From positions 932,001-992,000 of the forward strand of contig OX442324.1 of NCBI GenBank assembly GCA_949358305.1: DNA of 60,000 nucleotides, in the 5' to 3' direction. This DNA is from Strigamia acuminata. Taxonomy: Eukaryota > Arthropoda > Chilopoda > Geophilomorpha > Linotaeniidae. Under the pieces are notes generated by a model. The model did not search any database and was not told the DNA's origin. It worked only from the letters and a program-made list of their open reading frames with translations. Position 1 is the stretch's first letter. Every line of letters begins with the position of its first letter. Shown one piece after another: positions 10,777-20,025 of this stretch. The position numbers and the translations under genes were made by a program.

Positions 10777-12066
10777 TCATCCCCGCGTGTTAAGTTGTTT
10801 TATTGTTGGTGACAATTCATAAAGGCGTCTCCGCTGTCGTCTTGCACGTCTGCGTTGGCTAAGCGTCGAAAACAATGATGAATTGAATTTTCTTGATTTT
10901 TTAATGGAATCCTTCCTCTTTGGTGACCATATAAATGACCACTGATCTCGTGTACGATTCCGAATCCTCTTGATTTGGTGCTGAGCATCGTCATTTGGAT
11001 ATTCGAAAATCTCTTGCGACAAAGGTCGATGTTCTAGAAGAATACAATTAATGTTGTTAATTAATACCTTGGGCACATCCTTGGCGCCGTCCTTTGTATC
11101 ATCGGGTCTCTTGATGGGAAACAAAAGAACAGATTCTGACTTGTTAGCTTGTTCTAAAGTCATGAATTGTCTTCGCTCCGGCGATCTCTTCAAATACCAC
11201 TGGCATAATTCAAAGTCTGTGCACAGACCAACCGCTCTGCAGAAATCTCTTCCCAGCAGAAGGTCCTCTGATGTTTTGGGTATAATTAAACAAATGAAAG
11301 AAATAACGGCCAAGGGTGCGCGCACCGACAGTTTAACAGATCCCTTAACTGGAATTTTGTCATCGGCCGCTGTACGCACTGTTTCGTGAAGTTCGAGCAA
11401 TTCCAAACCCATATTGGCTTTAAGTTTGTTAAATAATGACTCTGACATTACACATGTCTGAGCGCCTGAATCTAAAAGTGCGACAAAACTCACGTTGGCC
11501 CATGTTATTTTGATGTATGGTGCTTCTCTGTTGAAGCGATCAGTCTTCGTAATTTCGATTATTGGCTCTTCGGATTTTTGCAATTCCTCGGGCGACAAAA
11601 GAACGAAGTTTGTTTGCAACGTCTCACTCTGCGTTGTCAACGAAGTTGGTTTTCTCGGGGTCTCCTTGGCTTTCACAGACGAAAGTTGCGCTGATTTTGT
11701 TGGTTGTGGTGTTACGACACCTGGTGTTTTTGTTTTTGATTTATTTGAATCTGATTTGATTAATGTAGTTAATTTAATGTCCGTAGACGGGGTTAATGAT
11801 TTGTTGTTGTCTTCTCGAACAGCAGATGGCGCCTCTGGTGTCGGAGTAGACGGTTTTGTACTTCCATCGATGTCTGGTGATTCTTCAGTCTTCCTCTCAG
11901 TAGAGTTCTTGATGTTTATGTCCGACCCACTCTCTGGACTCATGCTTTGAGCAGGCCGCTTGCGTTTCCCGACTGAGGACTCCATTCCTTGCCACAAACG
12001 AAGCACACAGGCCTCCATGATTGCCTGTCGGACATGAACCATTTGTCCGTTGGTGTTTTTCTCCAC
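10777..12066 (-). CDS. Gy-B pol, aspartic protease part
   Basis: This is the -1 frame relative to gag and overlaps it. It contains the retropepsin active site VALLDSGAQTCVMSES and the later hydrophobic-Gly block DLLLGRDFCRAVG. The first codon at 12066 is GTG, so translation is expected to enter from gag by frameshift at 11964-11970, giving KRKRPAQSM as the first shifted residues. The N-terminal 100 residues are Ser/Thr/Lys-rich. The part ends at TGA 10777-10779, just before RT, so a single Pol polyprotein cannot be made without readthrough. Confidence 0.82.
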   Translation of the reverse strand: MEKNTNGQMVHVRQAIMEACVLRLWQGMESSVGKRKRPAQSMSPESGSDINIKNSTERKTEESPDIDGSTKPSTPTPEAPSAVREDNNKSLTPSTDIKLTTLIKSDSNKSKTKTPGVVTPQPTKSAQLSSVKAKETPRKPTSLTTQSETLQTNFVLLSPEELQKSEEPIIEITKTDRFNREAPYIKITWANVSFVALLDSGAQTCVMSESLFNKLKANMGLELLELHETVRTAADDKIPVKGSVKLSVRAPLAVISFICLIIPKTSEDLLLGRDFCRAVGLCTDFELCQWYLKRSPERRQFMTLEQANKSESVLLFPIKRPDDTKDGAKDVPKVLINNINCILLEHRPLSQEIFEYPNDDAQHQIKRIRNRTRDQWSFIWSPKRKDSIKKSRKFNSSLFSTLSQRRRARRQRRRLYELSPTIKQLNTRG

Positions 12067-13856
12067 ATAGCATTCTTCGGGAGCTTTGGCTCTGAAGGCG
12101 CTTCTTTAGCGGCTGGAAAAATGACAACGTCCTTGGAACATGTGTGCTGTGTATCCGTTCTAGGTGTTGGCGTGGTAGTCGCATTCATGACGTGGACATC
12201 AGACCTTTGTGCTGCCGCTGATGCAGACTCCTTTGGCGGGTCCTTATTGGTTTCCTCGCCATTGGGATCCTCTGGATCGAGTGCGCACGCCGACATGTCC
12301 TCGAGCAATGCTGTAAATACTTTGTTGAATCTTGAAAAACGACCAGACCTGGACGAAGTAGATTGTTGATTTAACTTCTCCTCCTCTGTTCTGGTACGTG
12401 TGGCAGGACCCACTCCTGCGGGTAAAGGCATCTCTTGGTCCGAAACTCCGCACTGTTTGTACTCAAGAGTCCGCAACGAATCCAACTGAAGGCGATTATC
12501 GACGTCGTTGCCCATTTTGACTGCGTCGTCGATCGTCCTGATGCACCAAGAGCGCATTAATTGTACGACCTGAGTTTGCATCATGCCCTGAACTCGTTCC
12601 CACTGCAAGCCCTTGTCCTTGTATCCAGCAATGTTTAAATAATGAATCATCTCGCTGAGGAACGACATAGTTGATTCCCCTGGCTTTTGTTTGCGCTGAG
12701 ACAACTTAACATTAGCTAAAGCTGAATTAATGGAAAATACCTGCCTGAAAACTAATTCAAAGTCCTCCCAATTGTTAGGTTTTGGAGTTAGAGCCATCCA
12801 CCAACGTTGCGCTCTATTTCGAAGCGCGAGAACCACGTATACTTTCAAATATATTCCTTCCGGTGCTCCCATGGTAAACATGTGCGCATATAGCTTACCC
12901 AGGAACAAGTCCACTGTGTCGAAAGTAGCTTCATCCGGGTCGAAGTATGGAATTTTTTCAACTTTAAGTTTATACCTTCCAACCTGAGCGGCTTGACGCT
13001 GATCCTCCGACTCCAACGAGAGTTGAGATCTCGTGTGAGGCAGCTGTCTTGAGGCGCTGAGTGGTATGCCCTGGCTACCTCTTTGAGCGGAATCCGGGTC
13101 AGGATTCGGTGGTGGGTCCCGTGGAACATTGGAAGTCGTGTCTCCCTGTTGTGAATGTTGTTGGCGTCGTCTCGGAGAATAAGAGCCAGTGCGTCGTGGT
13201 CCCGACGCACGTCCAATATCTCCAAAAGAAAAGTCGGCTCCCCGAGCGCCCTCTCGACCACGACGTGTGGCCCCCGAACCTGCTTCTGGTGCTGGTGGTT
13301 CAGGCTGAGTTCGCTCGTTGTGCGAATGGATAAATTCCTCCACTCTGTCGTTCAGCTCGCGCCTAATTTGCCTCATCGATTCGAGCAACTCCTGGCGAAG
13401 TTCGTGTTGTAACTCCCTTCTATCCTCTCGTAATACTCTCATCAATGCTTCCATCGTCAGTGCAGGTGGATTCCTTCGATGTTGTTGTGGTTCCGGTTGC
13501 ATAAACGCAGGTTGGTAAGGAGGCGGCGGTCCTCGTTGAATTTCTTCTCGAACCGCTCGCATCCCGTCCACTATTTGTCTTCTTTCCATGAGTGAGTCCT
13601 GCAAATGGCGTCTATTTTCCTCCCATTGATCCCGCGCCGCAGCCGCTTCCCGTTCATGTTGGAGTTGATCCGCTTCCATTTGAGCGTAAGTCCTCCAAGG
13701 ATTGGAAAATGGTACGTCTGTGGATATTGGTTGTACCAATAGATCCTGCTGTTGGTCCGGCTCATGTGTTGGTGAGTCTGGAAGTGGCAAAGTATGCGCT
13801 TGTTCGGCTTCTACGTCCGAAACACTGGATTGCGACAAAGTGTCGCGTGAAGCCAT
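11940..13856 (-). CDS. Gy-B Gag
   Basis: A 638-residue capsid/nucleocapsid precursor with ATG at 13854-13856, about 150 bp from the 5' LTR. The N-terminal 280 residues are Gln/Arg/Pro-rich with a possible coiled coil (about 55-190). The retrotransposon Gag core spans about 295-430, with YLKVYVVLALRNRAQRWWMAL, WEDFELVFRQVF and SQRKQKPGESTMSFLSEMIHY. There is no regular CCHC knuckle; only one CFVCGKEW remains near the C-terminus. The Gag would form the particle that packages element RNA. The frame is intact from start to stop. Confidence 0.88.
   Translation of the reverse strand: MASRDTLSQSSVSDVEAEQAHTLPLPDSPTHEPDQQQDLLVQPISTDVPFSNPWRTYAQMEADQLQHEREAAAARDQWEENRRHLQDSLMERRQIVDGMRAVREEIQRGPPPPYQPAFMQPEPQQHRRNPPALTMEALMRVLREDRRELQHELRQELLESMRQIRRELNDRVEEFIHSHNERTQPEPPAPEAGSGATRRGREGARGADFSFGDIGRASGPRRTGSYSPRRRQQHSQQGDTTSNVPRDPPPNPDPDSAQRGSQGIPLSASRQLPHTRSQLSLESEDQRQAAQVGRYKLKVEKIPYFDPDEATFDTVDLFLGKLYAHMFTMGAPEGIYLKVYVVLALRNRAQRWWMALTPKPNNWEDFELVFRQVFSINSALANVKLSQRKQKPGESTMSFLSEMIHYLNIAGYKDKGLQWERVQGMMQTQVVQLMRSWCIRTIDDAVKMGNDVDNRLQLDSLRTLEYKQCGVSDQEMPLPAGVGPATRTRTEEEKLNQQSTSSRSGRFSRFNKVFTALLEDMSACALDPEDPNGEETNKDPPKESASAAAQRSDVHVMNATTTPTPRTDTQHTCSKDVVIFPAAKEAPSEPKLPKNAMWRKTPTDKWFMSDRQSWRPVCFVCGKEWSPQSGNASGLLKA
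11964..11970 (-). promoter_or_regulatory. Gy-B gag-pol -1 frameshift heptamer GGGAAAC
   Basis: In the gag frame the codons are TCG GGA AAC, giving the canonical X XXY YYZ heptamer G GGA AAC eight codons before the gag stop. The -1 frame opens directly into the protease ORF. I see only short possible stems downstream. The heptamer is seen in the sequence; its use is inferred from retroviral and retrotransposon precedent. Confidence 0.65.
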
Positions 13857-14006
13857 GTTGAAATAATAATATGTGTGCCGGCAAAAATAAGTAATTAATT
13901 AAATAAATATAACGACCTATACTTGCGTAGTCTTCACTGAAGAAAATGGTGGTTTGTGTTCTCTTAGAACACGTTTCGAGTTGAATCCTGTCTAGCTCGC
14001 CAAGAT
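13857..14006 (-). other. Gy-B leader with primer-binding site (13981-14002)
   Basis: Four bases after the 5' LTR the minus strand reads TGGCGAGCTAGACAGGATTC, the complement of a tRNA 3' end finishing CTCGCCA. It resembles the tRNA-Arg primer sites of 412-type Gypsy elements but is not an exact match to one I know, so the tRNA is uncertain. The rest of the leader (13857-13980) is AT-rich. Confidence 0.75.
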
Positions 14007-15047
14007 TGTCACGTCGTAGTCGACTTTTTAACAATAGTTTCGGAAATTTAAGAATTTCCAGGGATTGTAATAACCAGAAAATTTAGGTTCGCAGGCGCTG
14101 CAACTCTTAAAACTTTGCCGGGGGTGGTAGCTAGGTTAAGACAGCGTCTATTCGTGAAATCTGTATTTTATGGGTGCAGGATTCAATTCGGGCGCCGTAC
14201 AAAATGGCGAACGTTGATACTCGAATTTTAAGACCAAATATCGCTCTTCACTAGGGAAAATGTCGTCATATGCTAGGCGTACTTACGAAGAGTATGTTTC
14301 TTCTCCTGAACACGCGCAAACGTTGGGTGAACGCGCAAACAGGTACCAAACCGCAGACAACGTCGTCGAACCGTCGATAATGAAATGAATACGCAATTGA
14401 GACGAGTATGAGTTCAAAATGTCTAGGCTGAGGAGGAAGTCACAGTCGTGGCATAAAATGTATTGACGAATTAAGACCGTCGAATACGCCGCTTTTCCAG
14501 TAATTTGTACGCAAATAATGGGCAAATAATAAAGGTTGTGGTTAGATAGCCAACCATGAGAATTCGGGCTGCATAATGACCGTATGCGTTGAGACGCAAC
14601 ATAAATCGCACTTGGAAATCTTCCAGTTGAGACAGAAGATGTTGACTAGTCGAAGGCGAAAATTATTCTCTCTGTCAAAAATGTCTTGACAGAACAAGTC
14701 ACCTCTGATCACATGTCAAAGGCCAAGTCAATTCCCAATGGGGACTGGGCAGAAAACAGGCGATCAGGGGTGAAATATGCAAATTTAGAGCGCGATTATA
14801 TCAACTTATTGCAGAATTCTCATGAATTGTCTGGATGGGGTGATTAAAACCAGGCCAAATCAAAGATAAATGTCAAAAATAAGGAAAATAATATAAAATA
14901 AAATAATAAATTTAGATCTGGGAAAAATAAAATAATTTAGGGAAACTAGAACAATTTCTCAATAAGATTGGGGAAAATTTAAAGGAAAGGCGCAAAATGC
15001 GCTTAAAATTTTGAAAATTTCTACTGCTTAAAGTCAGGACCGTGACA
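14007..15047 (-). repeat. Gy-B 5' LTR
   Basis: This second 1041-bp LTR copy is equal in length and, as far as I could read, in sequence to 366-1406. That implies a very recent insertion. It carries the promoter for the minus-strand transcript. It is followed on the right by the target duplication ACGT (15048-15051) and Gy-A integrase. Confidence 0.95.
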
Positions 15048-15297
15048 ACGTGATAATGGAAATGGTCCAAGCGTATCTATTCCAATTCGCTCAAAAGGTT
15101 TCGAGACTGTTGACCATGGCTGCATTAATCCTTTCGCTGGGGTGGTCATTGTTTTTGCTTTTGCGCATTGTTGGCAGGACAAGACGTAATTTCTCACATC
15201 CTTGTAAATTCTTGTCAAGAAGAATCGTGTTCTTATTCGTTTCCACGTTTTTGCCAATCCCAAATGAGCTCCTAGTAATCCATCGTGCATTTCATAT
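15048..15297 (-). pseudogene. Gy-A integrase zinc-binding domain fragment
   Basis: The minus strand encodes HDGLLGAHLGLAKTWKRIR and YVLSCQQCAKAK, the H-x-H...C-x2-C zinc domain of Gypsy integrases, then the start of the core at FERIGIDTLGPFPLS with the first catalytic Asp. Gy-C inserted on the N-terminal side (15297/15298) and Gy-B on the C-terminal side (15051). The reading frame is continuous with 1-365 and with 29567-30432 when these insertions are removed. Confidence 0.88.
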
Positions 15298-15799
15298 TGT
15301 TACGCGGTAGAGCCGTACCGTGTATCGGCTGGCTCTGCTCGCTCTGTTTAGGCATTTAATGCAATGAATTCTCACTAGACGGCGCTGTGCACCTAATTAG
15401 ATGCACAGACCGTTCAACTTAGTTAATAGGTGGAATAGGAGTTTACTTAGTGAGCTGATTAAGCCAGAGAGCTCAGATCTCTTTTGATTCTCAAACTTTT
15501 ACCTTCACCTACTACTGCCAGCCTGTTGACGGTCAGGCAGGACTAGCTTTCCTGAATTGAATTGAATTGACAACAGCATCATCCTTATTTAGTTATTTAT
15601 TTGATTTGAATGAATGATTTATATTTTAGGTTAATAAATGAACAAATGTAATAAGAGCTGATGACCGAACATTTACATTAGTAAATGTCCGACTTTGATT
15701 AATAAAGCCAACAGGCATTTTACATATAAAACCCTGTGTCATTCTTGATTAACTTCATGTCACGTAGGACTAAATCAATCCCCATTTAGCCACGTAACA
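15298..15799 (+). repeat. Gy-C 5' LTR
   Basis: A 502-bp LTR with termini TGTTACGCGG...CCACGTAACA. It contains AATAAA-type signals (ATTAATAAAGCC near 15700) and TATATAAAACCC near 15726. Its last 60 bp recur at 29503-29562. At 15372-15385 it has TCACTAGACGGCGC, close to a CTCF core. Confidence 0.92.
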
Positions 15800-15801
15800 A
15801 C

Positions 15802-15815
15802 TGGTGGAGATGCGG
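15802..15815 (+). other. Gy-C primer-binding site, tRNA-Ala type
   Basis: TGGTGGAGATGCGG lies two bases after the LTR and is complementary to a tRNA 3' end CCGCATCTCCACCA, as in animal tRNA-Ala. The related Gy-A primer site (32723-32737) differs by A to G at one position. Confidence 0.75.
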
Positions 15816-16048
15816 TCTCGATTGTAGCCCGTTTAGATTGTTAAAATTATGAAAATTGGATTTAAAATGCTAAAAAATCTCTTTAAAAATCAAGATATAA
15901 ATAGTGAAAATTGCTGATTTAATAGCAATTATCTTGAATGACTCAGAGTTGGTAAAAATAAGTGAAGTCACAGCTTGAATATTTAATGTCATTGTGTGAA
16001 ATAATTTGCATTTTGGAAATAAAAATAGAGTTTAATTGTTTATTAGGG

Positions 16049-17949
16049 TGTGACGGTGACGACCACAACTCCCATTTAACAATGGTACCGGGAAGAGATC
16101 GCAATAAATAAACAGTGAATACAATACGAGATAAATACAAGACAGTTTATTGTTGGTAAACAATAATATCAAGGCTAAATTATACATAGGACTAATGCCG
16201 ACATTTGGCAAGTTAAATCAGCTATTAAACTATACAAAGAATTGGCCAACTGGCCCTAGAATAATATCACTACGGGTCTGGAATATGGGAGCGGTTTCCC
16301 CATCGCTCGACCTGATTATAGATGTCATCTTAAGCCGGATGGCTGTGTCCTGGAGTCCGATACGGCTTCGCTGGTTTCCTTGGTTCGCTGTGTAAACTAT
16401 CGCACGTCGATAAATCGAATGATCTGAGCATTGCGGTTGACTTTGTCTGCACCGCCACAACTTTGGGAGGATATTGGTGTAAGTAAATGTATTCATTTAC
16501 TTATCAATATTCCACTTATGAATTATATTTAATTCATATCGTTGTGAATTCTTATTTAGATATTTCGGGAATAAGTTGTCGTCAACTTATCGGTTATATT
16601 GAGTTCAATATGAGATTAAGTCTTCTGACTTGATTTTGGTCCAACTGGTTGTCGAGTTTAAGTTTTGCTGTTATAAATAAAATGAAGATTAAGCTTCCCG
16701 TCGCAACACACAATTGCCATCGATTAGAATATACGCCTTGCCATGCAGAACGGTATCAAGCGTCCCCGGCGTCGCAGCACGGTCGTCCATCGAGTGGTTG
16801 ACGGTACCACGTACACAGGGGTCGATAGCTCGCGGCTCCGCACAGCAGTTTTATCTCTCGCGGTACTAATAATAGACCGACTGCTTTGGCATCGAATACC
16901 ATGAGAATCAGCTTGCCAAACACTTGGTGCTACTCGTGGTTACTGTAAAACAGACTGCTTTGGCACCATCAGGTGAAGGAACCGATTCTCAACAATACCG
17001 ATGCTACTCGTGGTAACGGAATACGTTCATACCGAAAAAGACAACTTGGTCCTGTCCGGAGGATACTGAATTGCACAACGGCGGGTTCTCCTTCGGCGTC
17101 GCAACCGTAGACTGTAACATTTATGCAACATAATAATCCCAGCACTTCGACTTCAATTGCCGGCGGTGGCATGATTCTGTAGAATCATGCAACGGTTCTT
17201 TGCGAATAAATCAACAAAGAACCAAAAGGTTTTTTACGTGAACAACGAATCATACTTCTTAAGTAACAATACCAAACAGAAATAATCAAACAGAGCTGCA
17301 GAATGGCCGGTTGTTTGGGTTTATATAACCTGACTGGATTAAGGATTAATCCAGTTATCCAATTGGAACATGGGTTCCACGAATCCCTCCAATCCCGTAT
17401 CACCGGAAGTGGATACGGAGGAACAATGTGCTAATTCTCACCACAACCGGAACTGGATACCCAGGACCGGAAATGGATCCACCAATCAGATCTATTGGTT
17501 GATCGATTGATCACCAAATGTCCTGTCCCGCAGAAAATGGAAGTTACATTGTATTTAACATCACAAGACATTAATATATCTTTATATTAATGTTCACAAA
17601 GCTTCGTTTCATTCTAGTAAATATAGTTTTATATTTATTTACATGTTTTATATTCATATCTTGAATTTGCCGCTAAATCGTAATCGCGCCATCTTGTGGC
17701 AACATTGCGCATTGACAAATGCGGTTTTAGCAGACGACTCTTCGTGATTCGGCCGGAATCCTTTGATATCAAGTAGGAATGAGTGTTTATTCTTAATAAA
17801 CGAACATCTTTGTATTTGAAACATCATAAATAACTTTATTCCAGACATTTATCAGTTTTACACAGAATATCTTCGAGATATCATGATAATGGCGCAACAG
17901 CGCTTCTTTCTAAGAAAATAGGCATTTATAGCCATTGTAAACCGTCACA
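16049..17949 (-). repeat. Gy-D 3' LTR
   Basis: 1901 bp, matching 23861-25761. It has an internal duplication of about 75 bp (two copies each of GACTGCTTTGGCA and GCTACTCGTGGT, 16876-17020) and GGAARTGGATAC words (about 17404-17475) also seen in the Gy-E LTR. The motif CCACAAGATGGCGC is on the minus strand at 17686-17699. Short open frames inside it recur in the other LTR and are not genes. Confidence 0.93.
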
Positions 17950-18543
17950 CATCCCCCTTAATAACACAATTATATAAAATTTTATAGAGTTTTCGTTATT
18001 CTCCTAATTAGCATAAATGCTATTTTCGGACTTGATGTATCTTGGAGATACCGTGACTTCCAATTTCGAATTTGAGCTTACATAAACTAACTTGAATTAT
18101 CTAAGTTCTGATTTTCTGCCGAAATAATCTTTTCTAATAGCCTAAATTCAAGTCCAGAATTTATTTCCAAGTCTTCTTTTTGAAGAAACTTTCGTCATAC
18201 ATAAAATCATCATTTGTGTTATCACAAAATATTTATTTCATATGCCTAGTCAGATGTATCGCTATAAATATACAATAAATAGCTTTTAGATGATAAGAGT
18301 TGACAATTAAGAAATCATAATTGTCCCCCTTAATTGTCATGACCGGAGTCACTTGGTATTCTTTGTACAATTGACTAATTTAATTAAACTAGTTGTCTTA
18401 ATAATGTAGCATTACTTTTCAAAATTTTGTTAATTCTAACTTTTATATTTTGTCCCCCTTTTCTTTAGAAGAGAGGTCATGATTTTTAGAAGAGGATTTT
18501 CTGTTTACACTATAATCGGGGAATCTTTGTGTATCATATCATG
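17950..18543 (-). other. Gy-D polypurine tract (17950-17960) and 3' non-coding region
   Basis: The minus strand reads TAAGGGGGATG directly before the 3' LTR. This is nearly the same as Gy-E (TAAGGGGGACT), as expected of a plus-strand primer. The remaining 580 bp are AT-rich with further CCCCCTTA words at 18325 and 18455; no coding frame is seen. Confidence 0.75.
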
Positions 18544-20025
18544 TTAATCAACATGATTCTTTGCTAAATATTGAGCTCGCATATTTGCAAATTTCCGAGA
18601 TCTCTCAGCCTGCTGTACTGATTTCTTTCGACGTTTTTTCTTTGGGCAGTTACACACAGTGTACTCACTTGGCAGTGTAAATGACCGTGACGACCCAACT
18701 TTTTGTTTTAGGTCATCTCTGGAAAACCATACATGAATGGGACCCTCATTGGAAAACCATACGTGGAAAGGACCCATATTTGGAATTGTGAAATCCCGCA
18801 ACAAACGAGGGGATCTATATTTGACTCTAAGTCGTGGAACTGATGATTGGAAACCTGGGTTTTCAGTCAGTTTTTGAACATGTTGGTTTGTACTTGAAGT
18901 TTCTTCATCACCAGCTGGACTTGGTGACCGAAAACGCTTTTTTGAAGTTCTTAATTCCTCTCGTTGAGATGAATTATTCTGGATATTGCAGGGTTGCTTT
19001 CCAGACGCAAATTGTTGTATCTCCGTCAGATTGACGACTGGGACGGGTTTTAGTCGTTGGTTACGGTATTGATTTCGAAATACGAATTGTTGCGCTTCGT
19101 TTATATTTTTAAATTCAGCTGAATTTAACTGGTATTGTTTACAATACTGTTCGAATTGATACCGGATCTCCCGTGGGTTAGTCAAAAAACTTTCTTTTTT
19201 AGGTTTAAAATCATTCTCATTATCGTGTTGGTAATACTTTTTCAAGGGAAAAGTTTGCTTGACCTTTTTTCGATTTGAAATGGGCGTTAGGTAGAATTGT
19301 CTTGGCTGGGGACTCTTCTTGGTAGACAAATCATACGTCCGCAAACATGAGTTTGTGATCGGCGATCGGGCACGTTGTTGTACGTTATTTGACTGCAAAT
19401 GTTTGTTTGGAGTCCGAATATCTTTCCTTTGCGTTGATATTGGTGGCCCAAAACTTTTGTTTACGGTTCCCAATTCTTTTGATAGCGGTAGGTTAATCGA
19501 CAGATTAAGGCTAGCCACATATCGTTGTGCTTCAGCTGGATTAGCATATCGAACTGAAATTAGCTGATCTCGATTGTAAACGAGTTTTAATTTGTTCTGA
19601 ACAACCGACTGGTTAGTTAACGAACTCTCTGGACGAGAATTATTAGGTTTATAATTCTCTTCCCCCTTATCTACCGAATTAGGTGGTTTAAACTTTTCTA
19701 ACTTAGATCCCCTACTGGATGTTTGAAACATAGTATGAGAATCTTGATTCACTAAGTTTCGGCTGTATGTTTGTGGATTCCGTACTGGATCTTGATGTGA
19801 AGATTGAGATTGGGTACGATCTCGCCAGTTCCTAGCTTTTACATAGTCTGAAGCTTCGATTATATTTTTAAACTTGGTTTTATCCAGTCCATGACGATTA
19901 CAATACAGAGTAAAATGATCGGGAATCTTTTCTGTTTGATCGCCAAGTGGTACAGAACTTAAATTTAAGTTTGTCTGCTTATTATTTCCTTTTGGATCGA
20001 TCATATTCAATGGTTTTTGAGCCAT
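18544..20025 (-). CDS. Gy-D Gag-like protein with a repeated 30-residue module
   Basis: The first ATG gives MAQKPLNMIDPK and about 493 residues; the frame opens 4 codons earlier at a TTG. A module of the form Yc---L----F-n--EA--yv occurs at about 36-66 (FTLYCNRHGL...EASDYV) and 288-318 (FEQYCKQYQL...EAQQFV), with a weaker copy near 147-174 (EAQRYV). The same module stands once near the N-terminus of Gy-E Gag (EVYCRHYQL...EAQQYT). Other features are a tandem GP(F/I)HVWFS pair near 420-440 and a C-terminal CNC plus PKKKRRKK basic stretch that could act as a nuclear signal. I do not recognise a classical capsid core or CCHC knuckle. The function is unknown; binding helper Gag or RNA is a guess. 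Confidence 0.7.
   Translation of the reverse strand: MAQKPLNMIDPKGNNKQTNLNLSSVPLGDQTEKIPDHFTLYCNRHGLDKTKFKNIIEASDYVKARNWRDRTQSQSSHQDPVRNPQTYSRNLVNQDSHTMFQTSSRGSKLEKFKPPNSVDKGEENYKPNNSRPESSLTNQSVVQNKLKLVYNRDQLISVRYANPAEAQRYVASLNLSINLPLSKELGTVNKSFGPPISTQRKDIRTPNKHLQSNNVQQRARSPITNSCLRTYDLSTKKSPQPRQFYLTPISNRKKVKQTFPLKKYYQHDNENDFKPKKESFLTNPREIRYQFEQYCKQYQLNSAEFKNINEAQQFVFRNQYRNQRLKPVPVVNLTEIQQFASGKQPCNIQNNSSQREELRTSKKRFRSPSPAGDEETSSTNQHVQKLTENPGFQSSVPRLRVKYRSPRLLRDFTIPNMGPFHVWFSNEGPIHVWFSRDDLKQKVGSSRSFTLPSEYTVCNCPKKKRRKKSVQQAERSRKFANMRAQYLAKNHVD

Larger units (their letters stand above)
366..15047 (-). mobile_element. Gy-B: 14.7-kb Ty3/Gypsy element with an extra 3' ORF
   Basis: Two 1041-bp LTRs (366-1406 and 14007-15047) show no difference on reading. 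They begin and end TGTCACG...CGTGACA and are flanked by the 4-bp duplication ACGT (362-365 and 15048-15051). The order in the minus direction is 5' LTR, primer site, gag, protease, RT, RNase H, integrase, ORF3, polypurine tract, 3' LTR. The insertion lies in the integrase gene of Gy-A. Pol is inactivated by TGA at 10777-10779, TAG at 10003-10005 and a TIR element in the integrase. The unusual size comes from the 915-residue ORF3 and the 1.56-kb insertion. Confidence 0.95.

Noticed and set aside
10774-10782. Programmed stop readthrough between protease and RT in Gy-B
   Set aside because: Possible in principle, but a second in-frame stop (10003-10005) and the integrase insertion make simple decay more likely; no readthrough context was recognised.
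11495-11950. 151-residue plus-strand open frame over the Gy-B protease
   Set aside because: It is antisense to a clear protease ORF with no domain of its own; the same reasoning removes most plus-strand frames over 2563-13860 and 43700-52700.
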